Position numbers and translations under genes: made by a program
The notes under the pieces: generated by a model
What the model saw: only the letters and a program-made list of their open reading frames with translations
The model's database searches: none
Told to the model about the DNA's origin: nothing
Assembly (NCBI GenBank): GCA_944381615.1
Contig: CALWLT010000008.1
Span: 1 to 64,000 of the forward strand
Length of the DNA stretch: 64,000 nucleotides
Direction of reading: 5' to 3'
Source of the DNA: an uncultured Lachnospiraceae bacterium
GTDB taxonomy: Bacteria; Bacillota; Clostridia; Lachnospirales; Lachnospiraceae
Part shown: piece after piece, positions 1-7,787 of the stretch
How the letters are laid out: each line of letters starts with the position of its first letter
Numbering within the stretch: position 1 is the stretch's first letter

Positions 1-19
1 ATGTGCGATGAAATATTGT

Positions 20-452
20 GTCGCTCTCCGCGAGGAGAGCGTGGATTGAAATCACAGCGTACTGTGCTTCTTCTGGCGTAAATTGGTCGCTCTCCGCGAG
101 GAGAGCGTGGATTGAAATGCCGGCGTCACGGAAATCTCGTCGCTCGCGGATGCGTCGCTCTCCGCGAGGAGAGCGTGGATTGAAATCGCAAAATTCTGAC
201 ATGATGTCAGATGAATATAGTCGCTCTCCGCGAGGAGAGCGTGGATTGAAATCTCCTCCCGAATGGGCCCTGTCTTGCGCGGCTGCGTCGCTCTCCGCGA
301 GGAGAGCGTGGATTGAAATTGGCAGTCGATTGAGAGTCCCGACGCGATTAATGTCGCTCTCCGCGAGGAGAGCGTGGATTGAAATCACAAATTTATCATT
401 TACAACCTGGTGGGCTTTAGTCGCTCTCCGCGAGGAAAGTGTGGATTGAAAT
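20..452 (+). CRISPR. Type I-C-like CRISPR array, leader-distal end (7 repeats)
   Basis: Seven 33-nt repeats start at 20, 86, 154, 220, 287, 353 and 420, separated by six spacers of 33-35 nt. Each repeat starts GTCGCTCTCC, has a palindromic stem (CTCTCC/GGAGAG around GCGA) and ends GTGGATTGAAAT, the 3' end typical of type I-C repeats. The seventh repeat carries two changes (GAGGAAAGTG for GAGGAGAGCG), the usual sign of the leader-distal end. The leader, further repeats and cas genes therefore lie to the left of the window; bases 1-19 are probably part of another spacer. The subtype is inferred from the repeat alone. Confidence 0.95.
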
Positions 453-710
453 TGGCATACTCTAATTTTGGGCACGAAGGACTTTTTGTTAAATTTACAA
501 AAACCACACCCTCTCGATTGGAATTTGCACTAAAGAAAATAATTCTAATACTTAACTGACATAAAGATAACGAGGCGAAATGATAAGGGAGTAAAGTTCA
601 GAGAACCGCAAAAATAACGGAATTTTCACTTGTAGAATACAGAATTTTCACAGTTTCCTGATAGGGTCAAAGGCAAAATAGAATCGACTTTTTGGAAAGG
701 AAACGAGAAT
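453..710. other. AT-rich gap after CRISPR array
   Basis: This gap is clearly richer in A+T than its surroundings and has no convincing gene. The 10-bp sequence GAATTTTCAC occurs twice, at 620-629 and 642-651, 22 bp apart, which would place both on the same face of the helix upstream of the following lipoprotein gene. No clear -35/-10 pair was found. Confidence 0.4.
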
Positions 711-1616
711 ATGATGAAAACAAAGCGGTTTTCCCTTGCCACTGCAGTATTGGCATCGTGCCTGATAGGCGGCTGTTCTCAGGCGGATTCCCAGGCGAAA
801 GAGGAACAGGGACAGGAGTCGTCAGAGACTGTGCAGACAGAGCAGGCAAGTGCGATCGATCTGATTGCGGATATTGCAACGACACAGTATTTTACAGATG
901 AGGCGGTAAGTGAGGACGATATCGAGACGATTCTGATAGCTGGCATTAATGCGCCCAGCGCCATGAACGGGCAGCCGTGGCATTTTTCGGTAATAACCGA
1001 CGCGGCGCTGTTGCAGCAGATTTCTGAGGATATGAGCGCCGGTATGGGACCGGGCAGAGGTACGCCTCCGGCGGGGGCAGAGTTGCCGGCGGGAGCAAAG
1101 TTGCCGGAAGGAGCAGAGCCGCCGGAGGGAGCAGAGTTGCCGGAAGGAGCAGAGCCGCCGGAGGGAGTAGAGCTGCCGGAAGGAGCAGAACCGCCGCAGG
1201 GAACGGATGAGAGCAGGGCGGATATGATTCCTGCGTCGCCTGAGAATCCCGGGGAAGGCGGTGCGGCAGCAGGAGGTACAGCGAAGGCGGGAATTGCCGA
1301 CGCTCCGCTGGTTATTGCGGTATCCTGTGTGCCGGGCTCTGAGCTGGACGCCGGCCTGGCCTGCCAGAATATGTCTGTCGCCGCGCAGCTTCTGGGATAT
1401 GGGACAAAAATTATTTCTTCGCCGACTATAGCGGTCAACGGGGAAAAGCAGGAGGAATACTGGGAATTGCTGGGAATCCATGAAGATCAGACGGCAGTTG
1501 CGTTCCTTTTGATTGGAATGGAAGACCTCTCTGCGGAGGAAACCGTCGATGCTTATGCCGGGGCGACAGCCCGCAATCCTCTGGATGAGATGGTTACTTA
1601 CGTCGAAGAGCAGTGA
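711..1616 (+). CDS. Nitroreductase-like lipoprotein with internal hexapeptide repeat
   Basis: A 301-residue putative lipoprotein. The start follows GGAAAGG; ATG 714 is an equal alternative. Residues 1-22 form a lipoprotein signal with lipobox LIGGC (Cys22). From residue 50 it resembles a nitroreductase fold: a segment ending in NAPSAMNGQPWHF (residues 80-92) matches the FMN-binding start of the family, and residues 195-300 resemble the rest of the domain (dimer helix AGLACQNMSVAAQLLGYG). Between them, residues 118-164 consist of hexapeptides alternating AELPEG and AEPPEG, followed by a Gly/Ala/Pro-rich stretch to about 195. The insertion replaces part of the usual core, so FMN binding is uncertain. 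Substrate unknown; location would be the outer face of the membrane. Confidence 0.75.
   Translation: MMKTKRFSLATAVLASCLIGGCSQADSQAKEEQGQESSETVQTEQASAIDLIADIATTQYFTDEAVSEDDIETILIAGINAPSAMNGQPWHFSVITDAALLQQISEDMSAGMGPGRGTPPAGAELPAGAKLPEGAEPPEGAELPEGAEPPEGVELPEGAEPPQGTDESRADMIPASPENPGEGGAAAGGTAKAGIADAPLVIAVSCVPGSELDAGLACQNMSVAAQLLGYGTKIISSPTIAVNGEKQEEYWELLGIHEDQTAVAFLLIGMEDLSAEETVDAYAGATARNPLDEMVTYVEEQ
1065..1202 (+). repeat. 18-bp tandem repeats inside lipoprotein gene
   Basis: About seven 18-bp units, arranged as 36-bp pairs, encode alternating ELPEGA and EPPEGA. The period is a multiple of three, so gain or loss of units would keep the frame. Confidence 0.85.
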
Positions 1617-1711
1617 TGCGTTGAAGGGAAAAGGAGACTTACAGAACCCGTAGTGCAGGCCGTTGTACGCACTGTGCGGGCAAACTGACGCCGGAAAAAA
1701 ACTATACGCAG

Positions 1712-1761
1712 GAGGGGATCCCCCAAAGTCGCGAAATGACGGGAGGGGATCTCCTCTTTTT
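1712..1761 (+). terminator. Intrinsic terminator after lipoprotein gene
   Basis: GAGGGGATC (1712-1720) pairs with GATCTCCTC (1748-1756, one G-T pair) and is followed by five T. From here to 1937 nothing with coding support is seen; an open frame at 1663-1965 crosses the terminator and has no ribosome binding site. Confidence 0.6.
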
Positions 1762-1937
1762 AGTTCTTTCCCGGCAGAGTTTCTTTCTCAGATTTTACGC
1801 AGTGCGTTTCCTTCGGCGCTCCTCTCTTTTTTCGCAGATTTCATACCGTGTTTGTTTCACAGTCCCGGTGCGGTGCTTTTTACGGGACTGGGGCCAGCCT
1901 TTTTGCTCCCATGCTGTAGAAGCTCTTATACCGCAGA

Positions 1938-1966
1938 TTGTAAAGAAACCCCGCTTTTGGTATAAT
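1938..1966 (+). promoter_or_regulatory. Promoter reading into the 104-bp repeat and CAT-like gene
   Basis: TTGTAA (1938-1943), a 17-bp spacer and TATAAT (1961-1966). The -10 box is the first six bases of the repeat element, so the transcript would carry the element as its 5' leader. Confidence 0.5.
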
Positions 1967-2145
1967 ATGAGCACTTGGCGAGGTCTTCGCGAGCCTAGTG
2001 CGAGTCATACCTGAGCACTTAGCGAGTCGGAGCCAGAGGCGAACGAAGAGCTTAGTGGGAACGGTATAATATGAGCACTTGGCGAGGCCTTCGCAAAACT
2101 AGTGCGAGTCATACCTGAGCACTTAGCGAATCGGAGCCGGCCGCA
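1961..2145 (+). repeat. Dispersed 104-bp repeat, copy A (about 1.8 units)
   Basis: The unit starts TATAATATGAGCACTTGGCG at 1961 and again at 2065, a period of 104. Each unit holds an imperfect hairpin (GCACTTGGC against GCCTAGTGC) and a second arm GAGCACTTAGCGA...GGAGCC. The second unit is cut short near 2145, 55 bp before the CAT-like start codon. A second copy with the same period is at 35602-35750 in the opposite direction. Confidence 0.9.
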
Positions 2146-2200
2146 GTGCGCATCAAAAAACGGTCTGCAACCGGGCTCTGCCCGTGCATGGAGGGAAACA

Positions 2201-2824
2201 ATGGTAAGAGAAGTCGATCCGAAACAGACGAACCGGGCCGCCGCATATGAACTCTGGATGAAAGCACCGAATCCCATGGTTACATTCTTTAAAACGGTAG
2301 AGATTACGAATCTGGTCAGAATCAGCAGGAAGAAACAGATAAAACTGAATCTGCTGCTTGGCTGGTGCATCGGGAGGGCGGCGTCGCCGGTAAAGGAGTT
2401 CTATCTGCTTCCTGTCGGAGACAGGCTTTTGCAGTACGAGAAGCTTGCGGTCAATACGATCGTGAAAAATAAAAATGGAGAAGTGAGTTCCTGCGATATT
2501 GAATTTACGGATGACGTAAAAGAATACGGCCGGCGCTATCGGAAGTATACCGGACAGGTGGCAAAAACCTGCCAGGATCGGGATTTGTCGGACGATTACA
2601 TGGTAATCGGGACTTCCGCAATCCTGGATGCGGAAATCGACGGGGCCGTCGGGATGAACAGCGGGATTTTTAATAATCCGTTTCTGATCTGGGGAAGGTA
2701 CAGGCGAAAATGGTTCCGCTATTTTCTCCCGATCTCGTTTCAGTTCCATCACACGCAGATGGACGGGGCGCATGCCGGCCGGTTTCTGGCCAACCTGCAA
2801 AAGGAAATAAATGGTCTGAAATAA
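2201..2824 (+). CDS. CatA-like O-acetyltransferase
   Basis: A 207-residue protein of the chloramphenicol acetyltransferase fold, which moves an acetyl group from acetyl-CoA to a hydroxyl of a small molecule. The C-terminal motif FHHTQMDGAHAGRF matches the family signature HHxxxDGxH that holds the catalytic histidine. The N-terminal NPMVTFFKTVEITNL and the length fit the family. ATG 2201 is chosen because GAGGG lies 5 bp upstream; a longer open frame runs back into the repeat element and is not used. Many such genes in gut Firmicutes are only distant relatives of true resistance enzymes, so a resistance role is not claimed. It is preceded by the 104-bp repeat and its promoter. Confidence 0.85.
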   Translation: MVREVDPKQTNRAAAYELWMKAPNPMVTFFKTVEITNLVRISRKKQIKLNLLLGWCIGRAASPVKEFYLLPVGDRLLQYEKLAVNTIVKNKNGEVSSCDIEFTDDVKEYGRRYRKYTGQVAKTCQDRDLSDDYMVIGTSAILDAEIDGAVGMNSGIFNNPFLIWGRYRRKWFRYFLPISFQFHHTQMDGAHAGRFLANLQKEINGLK

Positions 2825-2898
2825 GCGCGGGTACCGGCAGGAAGGAAGCGGGCGGGATTCGACAAATAAAGAAGAGAAAGAAGAGAAGGAGGCGCGGG

Positions 2899-3699
2899 AT
2901 GACGCGGGAATTTTTCTTACGGGAGCTTGAACGGGTAATATTTAACTGGAAACTCGGCGCGGGCGTGGCAGAGCAGGCAAAAAACGGGGAGAAAGGAACC
3001 GGTCGGGAGCCGATCTGGAATGTGCTTCGCATCTGGGCCGATCAGGAACAGGATGCAGAGGGAAAAACGTCTGTGGAAAGTCTGACGGCGGGCCTGCGGG
3101 AGTTCTCTTTCGGCAAGGAGGAGCAGCTGCAAATCCGTTCATACCGGCCGCGGACACAGCTGATTTTTGTGCGGGGCGGCGTCCTCGACGTACAGGCGGG
3201 GGCGATTGTCAATGCCGCGAACTGCAGCCTTCTGGGCGGCGGCGGGGTGGACGGGGCGATCCATCGGGCGGCGGGGCCGGCGCTCCTGGCAGAATGCCGG
3301 ACGCTTCACGGCTGCGAGACGGGGCAGGCGAAGATAACCGGAGCGCATAGGATCCGGCAGGCAGATTTTATTATTCATGCGGTAGGACCGGTTTATCACG
3401 GGCGCGCGGAGGATGCGGCGCTTCTGGCGTCCTGCTATGAGCGCTCGCTGGATCTGGCGCTGGGAAATGGATGCCTGAGCATTGCGTTTCCCTGTATTTC
3501 CACGGGGGTATACGGGTATCCTCTGGATGAAGCGGCGGCTGTGTCGCTGGCGGCGGTCCGCGGCTGGGCGGACAGGCATCCGGACGCGGTTATGAACGTA
3601 TATTTCTGCTGCTTTCGCAGTGCGGAATATGCGGCGTATGAAAAAGCGGCCGCGGCCGCGGAAAAGACACCGCGTGAAAGCAGGAAAGACACCGCGTGA
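2899..3699 (+). CDS. Macro-domain protein (ADP-ribose-binding, probable deacetylase/hydrolase)
   Basis: A 266-residue protein with a macro domain at about residues 88-250. The signature is clear: IVNAANCSLLGGGGVDGAIHRAAG is typical of MacroD/YmdB-type enzymes that remove O-acetyl groups or ADP-ribose, and the later loop CISTGVYGYP is the phosphate-binding loop. Residues 1-85 form an extension that I do not recognise. The zinc-ligand pattern of the staphylococcal macro enzymes is not seen. AGAAGGAGG precedes ATG 2899. The last codons run into a 22-bp tandem repeat, so the C-terminus (EKTPRESRKDTA) is probably variable. It is co-directional with the CAT-like gene. Confidence 0.9.
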   Translation: MTREFFLRELERVIFNWKLGAGVAEQAKNGEKGTGREPIWNVLRIWADQEQDAEGKTSVESLTAGLREFSFGKEEQLQIRSYRPRTQLIFVRGGVLDVQAGAIVNAANCSLLGGGGVDGAIHRAAGPALLAECRTLHGCETGQAKITGAHRIRQADFIIHAVGPVYHGRAEDAALLASCYERSLDLALGNGCLSIAFPCISTGVYGYPLDEAAAVSLAAVRGWADRHPDAVMNVYFCCFRSAEYAAYEKAAAAAEKTPRESRKDTA

Positions 3700-3725
3700 A
3701 AGCGGGAAAGACACCGCGGGAAAGA
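3661..3725 (+). repeat. 22-bp tandem repeat, three units
   Basis: AAAGACACCGCG recurs at 3663, 3685 and 3707, an exact 22-bp period. The first units encode the C-terminus of the macro-domain protein; the rest lie in the gap. Confidence 0.85.
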
Positions 3726-3869
3726 TTCGTTTGCTGAAAACGGATTCTCATGTTACACTAGAAAATGAGGACGCCGGAAGGAACGGAAAAATCCGGCGGG
3801 AGCAAAAAGCGACAAAATGTGATTGCCTGCGGGAAGAAGAGCAGGCAAAAGGAGAGGAAACGGACAGAG

Positions 3870-4748
3870 ATGGATGATAAAAAAATTGCCGTTCTGATTG
3901 ACGCGGAAAATGTTTCCGGCAAGTACATCAAGCTGATCATGGACGAGGTCAGCAATTACGGGACGGCCACCTACAAACGGCTTTACGGGGATTTTCAGAC
4001 GGCCAGCGTGAAGGCGTGGATGAAGAATCTGCAGGATTATGCGATTACCCCGGTTTTCCAGTATAATTATACGCAGGGGAAAAATGCGTCTGACTCGGCG
4101 CTGATCATCGACGCCATGGATATTCTGTATTCCGGGAAGGTGGACGGATTCTGCATCGTGACTTCGGACAGCGATTTTACCAAGCTGGTTTTGCGGCTGC
4201 GGGAGTCCGGCATGACGGTAATCGGCATGGGCGAGCAGAAGACGCCGAATTCGCTGGTTTCAGCCTGCGAGGCGTTTAAATTTCTGGATATTCTCATGAA
4301 TGGCGGCGGGGAAAACGTGAAGGAGACGAAACCGGCGGCCAGAAAGCAGAGCGAGGCGGAGACGCCGGAAGCTTCGGAGATTGTCCCGAAGGAGGCGGAG
4401 GCTTCCGCCGGGAGCAACATCCCGGACATGGAAGAGATGGAAAAAGAGGTTATCTCGATTATTAATACGCATGCCGGCGACGACGGATGGGTGGATCTGT
4501 CGGAGCTGGGGGACAACCTTCCCAAGCGCGTGCCGGGCTTTGATCCCCGCAATTATAACTGTTCCAAATTAAAGCAGTTTATCGAGCTTTTTGACTCAAT
4601 AGAGGTAAAATCGGCACGCAATCCGCACAATAAGATTCTTTCGGTCATCTATGTGCGGGTAAAGCAGAAGGAAGAAAAAGAAGAGCAGGGAAAGAGCCGG
4701 CTGCGCCGCCGGAGAAGAAAGAAGATGGGCGGCGCCTCCGCAGGTTAA
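3870..4748 (+). CDS. NYN-domain RNase-like protein with C-terminal OST-HTH/LOTUS domain
   Basis: A 292-residue protein. Residues 1-145 form a NYN (LabA/DUF88, PIN-like) domain with the acidic residues expected for metal-dependent RNA cleavage: LIDAEN (Asp11), SDSALIIDAMD (Asp75, Asp81) and VTSDSDF (Asp100, Asp102). After a charged linker, residues 187-263 match an OST-HTH/LOTUS winged-helix domain, a fold that binds RNA. The C-terminus is very basic (KSRLRRRRRKK) and could also contact nucleic acid. ATG 3870 has AAAGGAGAGG upstream. The domain pair is known in bacteria, but substrate and role are largely unknown. Confidence 0.9.
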   Translation: MDDKKIAVLIDAENVSGKYIKLIMDEVSNYGTATYKRLYGDFQTASVKAWMKNLQDYAITPVFQYNYTQGKNASDSALIIDAMDILYSGKVDGFCIVTSDSDFTKLVLRLRESGMTVIGMGEQKTPNSLVSACEAFKFLDILMNGGGENVKETKPAARKQSEAETPEASEIVPKEAEASAGSNIPDMEEMEKEVISIINTHAGDDGWVDLSELGDNLPKRVPGFDPRNYNCSKLKQFIELFDSIEVKSARNPHNKILSVIYVRVKQKEEKEEQGKSRLRRRRRKKMGGASAG

Positions 4749-4757
4749 AGCGGCCGG

Positions 4758-4847
4758 TTCCGGCGGTAAGACGAAAACCGGGCGGAAAGGAGTGCCGCTC
4801 CCGGCGGTAAGGCGAAAGCCGGATGGAAAGGAGTGCCGCTCCCGGCA
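4758..4847. repeat. Imperfect 41-bp tandem duplication
   Basis: GGAAAGGAGTGCCGCTCCCGG occurs with GGAAAGG at 4784 and 4825, within a roughly 41-bp unit present about twice between the NYN gene and endonuclease III. Confidence 0.7.
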
Positions 4848-4897
4848 TTTTATACAGAATCCGGGAGGAAGGAAAAAGATCCGGGGAGGAACGGAAG

Positions 4898-5704
4898 ATG
4901 ACGAAGAAAAAGCTGGCTCTGGAAATCATTGAGCGGCTGAAACAGGAATATCCGGACGCGGACTGCACGCTGGATTATAATCAGGCGTGGAAGCTTCTGG
5001 TCAGCGTGCGTCTGGCCGCGCAGTGTACGGACGCGCGGGTCAATGTGGTGGTACAGGATCTGTATGCCAGATTTCCGGACGTGAACGCGCTGGCGGACGC
5101 TTCGGTGGAGGAGATCGAGGCGATTGTAAAGCCCTGCGGCCTGGGGCACAGCAAGGCGCGCGACATCAGCGCCTGTATGCGGATGCTGCGCGACGAGTAC
5201 GGCGGGGCGGTTCCGGACGATTTTGACAGCCTTTTGAAGCTGCCGGGCGTCGGGAGAAAAAGTGCGAATCTGATCATGGGGGACGTGTTCGGAAAACCGG
5301 CCATCGTGACGGATACGCACTGCATCCGCCTGGTCAACCGGATGGGCCTGGTGGACGGTGTGACGGAGCCGAAGAAGGTGGAGATGGCGCTCTGGAAACT
5401 GATTCCGCCGGAAGAGGGAAGCGATTTCTGCCACCGGCTCGTATACCACGGGCGGGAGGTCTGTACGGCGCGGACCGCGCCGCACTGTGAACAGTGCTGC
5501 CTGGCGGATCTCTGCCCGCGCAACGGAGTAAAAAACACCGGCGCGCCGAAACGGGCGAAAAGCGGCGCGCCGGAGGATGCGCCAAAGCAGGCAAAGACGG
5601 GCGCGCCGGAGGATGCGCCAAAGCAGGCGAAAAAAGGCGCGCCGGAGGATGCGCCAAAGCAGGCGAAGACGGGCGCGGCCGGGCGGGCGGGGAAACCTGC
5701 ATAG
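4898..5704 (+). CDS. nth: Endonuclease III with repeat-bearing C-terminal tail
   Basis: A 268-residue base-excision repair glycosylase/AP lyase that removes oxidised pyrimidines. The helix-hairpin-helix LPGVGRKSANL holds catalytic Lys121 and VTDTH holds Asp139. The iron-sulfur loop has Cys189, Cys197, Cys200 and Cys206; the first gap is seven residues where the classical pattern has six. The family usually ends just after this loop, near residue 212. Here a 56-residue tail follows with three copies of a 12-residue unit (GAPEDAPKQAKT and variants), lysine-rich and probably disordered. GGGGAGGA precedes ATG 4898. Function of the core is sure; the tail's role is unknown. Confidence 0.95.
   Translation: MTKKKLALEIIERLKQEYPDADCTLDYNQAWKLLVSVRLAAQCTDARVNVVVQDLYARFPDVNALADASVEEIEAIVKPCGLGHSKARDISACMRMLRDEYGGAVPDDFDSLLKLPGVGRKSANLIMGDVFGKPAIVTDTHCIRLVNRMGLVDGVTEPKKVEMALWKLIPPEEGSDFCHRLVYHGREVCTARTAPHCEQCCLADLCPRNGVKNTGAPKRAKSGAPEDAPKQAKTGAPEDAPKQAKKGAPEDAPKQAKTGAAGRAGKPA
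5569..5676 (+). repeat. 36-bp tandem repeat in nth tail
   Basis: Three nearly identical 36-bp units encode GAPEDAPKQAK(T/K). In-frame period; the DNA is nearly identical between units, suggesting recent expansion. Confidence 0.85.
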
Positions 5705-5722
5705 GCGCGGAAGGAGGAGATT

Positions 5723-6430
5723 ATGCCGGGGCCTTTTTTCCTCTGGCAGCTGTTCTGGCCGGTGCTGTTGGATGACGCGGTTACGCTGCTGACTTTCTCG
5801 TGCGGCCGGTTTGAGCAAATCGACGCGGTTCTGGTTTCATCGCTTGTCTCCGGCCTTCTGGTTGCGCCGTTTTATCTGAGACAGAAAAAAGCGGGGAGCA
5901 CGGCGGTAAAACGATCCGACGTGTTTTGGATGATACTGCTTGCGGCCTCGTTCTGTCTCTTTTTTAATGTGCTGCTCTGGCTGCTGGGCCTGACCGGGAC
6001 GCGGCCGGAGAGCCAAAGCGGAGCAGCGGAGGGGATATTATCCTGGAAAGCGGCGCTGACGCTGGCGCTGGCGGCCCCGCTGGAGGAGGAGCTGATTTTC
6101 CGCGGGATGACGTACCGCTGCCTGCGTACTGTCTCCGGATTCTGGCCGTCGGCGCTCGGCTGTGCGCTGCTGTTCGGACTGATGCACGGGGCGGCGGCGC
6201 AGGGGATCTATGCGGGATTTCTGGGAGTACTGCTGGCGGCGGTGTATGAGCGTTTTTCCTGTCTGGCTGCGCCTGTGCTGCTGCATGGAAGCGCGAACTT
6301 GACCGCGCTGTTTCTGACATCGGTTACCGCCCTGCATCCGGGCTGGATTTCGCCGGAAACGGCGGCGTTTCTGCTGGTTGGATCGGCGGCAGGCATGGGA
6401 TGGGGACTGTTCCGAATATACTGGGAATAA
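5723..6430 (+). CDS. CPBP-family intramembrane metalloprotease
   Basis: A 235-residue membrane protein of the CPBP (Abi/CAAX protease-like) family. The signature is complete: EEELIFRG (Glu121/Glu122, Arg127), FGLMHG (His155) and LLHGSANL (His188, Asn192), which in this family bind zinc within the membrane. About six hydrophobic segments are seen. Members process prenylated peptides, take part in bacteriocin self-immunity or regulate other proteins; nothing here singles out one role. AAGGAGGAGATT precedes the ATG. The gene lies 18 bp after nth and 19 bp before the next gene, so it is likely in one transcript. Confidence 0.9.
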   Translation: MPGPFFLWQLFWPVLLDDAVTLLTFSCGRFEQIDAVLVSSLVSGLLVAPFYLRQKKAGSTAVKRSDVFWMILLAASFCLFFNVLLWLLGLTGTRPESQSGAAEGILSWKAALTLALAAPLEEELIFRGMTYRCLRTVSGFWPSALGCALLFGLMHGAAAQGIYAGFLGVLLAAVYERFSCLAAPVLLHGSANLTALFLTSVTALHPGWISPETAAFLLVGSAAGMGWGLFRIYWE

Positions 6431-6449
6431 AACGGGACAGGAAAATGAC

Positions 6450-7628
6450 ATGCAGATTGAGACAGTAAAGGCGGGGGATACGCTGTACGCGATTGGCAGG
6501 ACGTTCGGGGTGGATTATAGGCTGCTGGCCTGGGCAAATCAGATTGAGCCGCCTTATCGCCTGGCAGCGGGCCAGGCTCTTTTCATTCCGGACGGGGGCT
6601 GGAACAGGGGAGGCGGCAAAGGTGCCGCCGGCGCGAAAGGCGCCCGCCCGGTAGCCTGGATGGGCGGATATGCGTATCCCTGGATCGATCCGATGGTTCT
6701 GGAGGAGACGGCGGATTACCTGAGTGGGATTTCCGTTTTTTCTTACGGCTTTACGGGAGAAGGAGACCTGGTTTTGCCGGAAGCGGCCGGGGAGCGGCGG
6801 ATCCTGGCGGCGGCCGCGCGCAGGCACGTCTGTCCGGCGCTGGTGCTGGCCCCGCTGGGCGCGGACGGGAAATTTAACAACCGGCTGGTTTCGGCGCTTT
6901 TGCAGAATCTGAAGGCGCAACGCCGCCTGATCGGCCAGCTCTGGAATGTGGCGGAGGCGCTGGGATACGGGGAGATCAATCTTGATTTTGAGTATGTCCT
7001 GGCAGAAGATCAGACGGCGTTTATTGAATTTGTCGTTCGCCTGCGCGCGGTCATGAATGTGTTTGGCATCCGGGTAACGGTAGCGCTGGCGCCCAAGGTA
7101 TCCGCAGATCAAAGGGGCCTTTTGTATGAGGGAATCGATTACCGGGGCCTGGGTAAGACGGCGGACGGCGTGTTCCTGATGACGTACGAGTGGGGCTATA
7201 CCTACGGCCCGCCGATGGCGGTCGCACCGCTTCACATGGTGCGGCGCGTGGCGGAATATGCGGTCAGCGAGATTGAACCGGGGAAAATTTTGCTGGGAAT
7301 ACCGAATTACGGCTATGACTGGCCGCTTCCCTATGAGCGGGGCGTGACAAAGGCCAGGAGTCTGGGGACGCAGGAGGCGATCCGGCTGGCGGTCGATCAT
7401 GGCGCGGAAATTCTGTACGATAAAACGGCGCAGAGCCCTTATTTTTATTACCAGGACGGCGATACGCGCCATGTGGTGTGGTTTGAGGATATCCGCAGCG
7501 TCAGCGCGAAATTTGCTCTTCTGAAAGAGCTCGGGCTGGCGGGGGCGGGATACTGGCAGCTGATGCGGCTGTTTCGCGCGGCCTGGCTGCTGGCGGAAAA
7601 TGAATTTCGGATCTGGAAAGAGTCCTGA
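6450..7628 (+). CDS. LysM-GH18 peptidoglycan hydrolase, YaaH/SleL-like
   Basis: A 392-residue protein. Residues 1-47 form a LysM domain (VKAGDTLYAIGRTFGVD...ALFIP) that binds peptidoglycan. From about 68 to 385 follows a GH18 fold; GEINLDFEYV holds the presumed catalytic Glu181 of the DxxDxDxE-type motif, and MTYEWGYTYGPP and YWQLMR match later strands of the YaaH/SleL branch. In Bacillus these N-acetylglucosaminidases act on spore cortex fragments or are spore coat proteins. There is one LysM, where Bacillus YaaH has two, and no signal peptide, as is usual for proteins loaded into the spore from the mother cell. GGACAGGA precedes ATG 6450. Confidence 0.88.
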   Translation: MQIETVKAGDTLYAIGRTFGVDYRLLAWANQIEPPYRLAAGQALFIPDGGWNRGGGKGAAGAKGARPVAWMGGYAYPWIDPMVLEETADYLSGISVFSYGFTGEGDLVLPEAAGERRILAAAARRHVCPALVLAPLGADGKFNNRLVSALLQNLKAQRRLIGQLWNVAEALGYGEINLDFEYVLAEDQTAFIEFVVRLRAVMNVFGIRVTVALAPKVSADQRGLLYEGIDYRGLGKTADGVFLMTYEWGYTYGPPMAVAPLHMVRRVAEYAVSEIEPGKILLGIPNYGYDWPLPYERGVTKARSLGTQEAIRLAVDHGAEILYDKTAQSPYFYYQDGDTRHVVWFEDIRSVSAKFALLKELGLAGAGYWQLMRLFRAAWLLAENEFRIWKES

Positions 7629-7649
7629 GCGGGAGCCGGGCCGGGATCG

Positions 7650-7771
7650 CGGATGATGCCCCGCGGGCGTCGGGCGAAGGAAAAAGGAATGTCCCGCGGG
7701 CGTCGGACGGGGGAAAAAGAGGAATGTCCCGCGATCATCGGGCGAAGGAAAAAGGAATGCCCCGCGGGCAT
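7650..7771. repeat. Degenerate tandem repeat before threonine aldolase gene
   Basis: Three to four imperfect units of about 35-40 bp built from CCCGCGGGCGTCGG and GGAAAAAGGAATG fill the gap and run up to the ribosome binding site of the next gene. Confidence 0.7.
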
Positions 7772-7787
7772 GGACGGAGGAAAAAAC

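Noticed and set aside
119..153. Repeat-like GTCGCTCGCGG inside the second CRISPR spacer
   Set aside because: Only about eleven bases resemble the repeat start; spacing of true repeats is regular, so it is taken as chance.
18..449. Open frame of 143 codons across the start of the window
   Set aside because: It is the CRISPR array read as protein; the repeated SLSARRAWIEI peptide comes from the DNA repeats.
779..1481. Two long minus-strand frames opposite the lipoprotein gene
   Set aside because: They are shadows of the GC-rich repeat region, consist of low-complexity Pro/Ser or Arg/Leu runs and have no ribosome site.
1663..2014. Two overlapping frames of about 100 codons after the lipoprotein gene
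   Set aside because: They cross a terminator and enter the 104-bp repeat; no ribosome site and no family likeness.
2201..2824. Calling the CAT-like gene a chloramphenicol resistance gene
   Set aside because: The active-site motif is present, but the remainder is divergent and many relatives do not give resistance.
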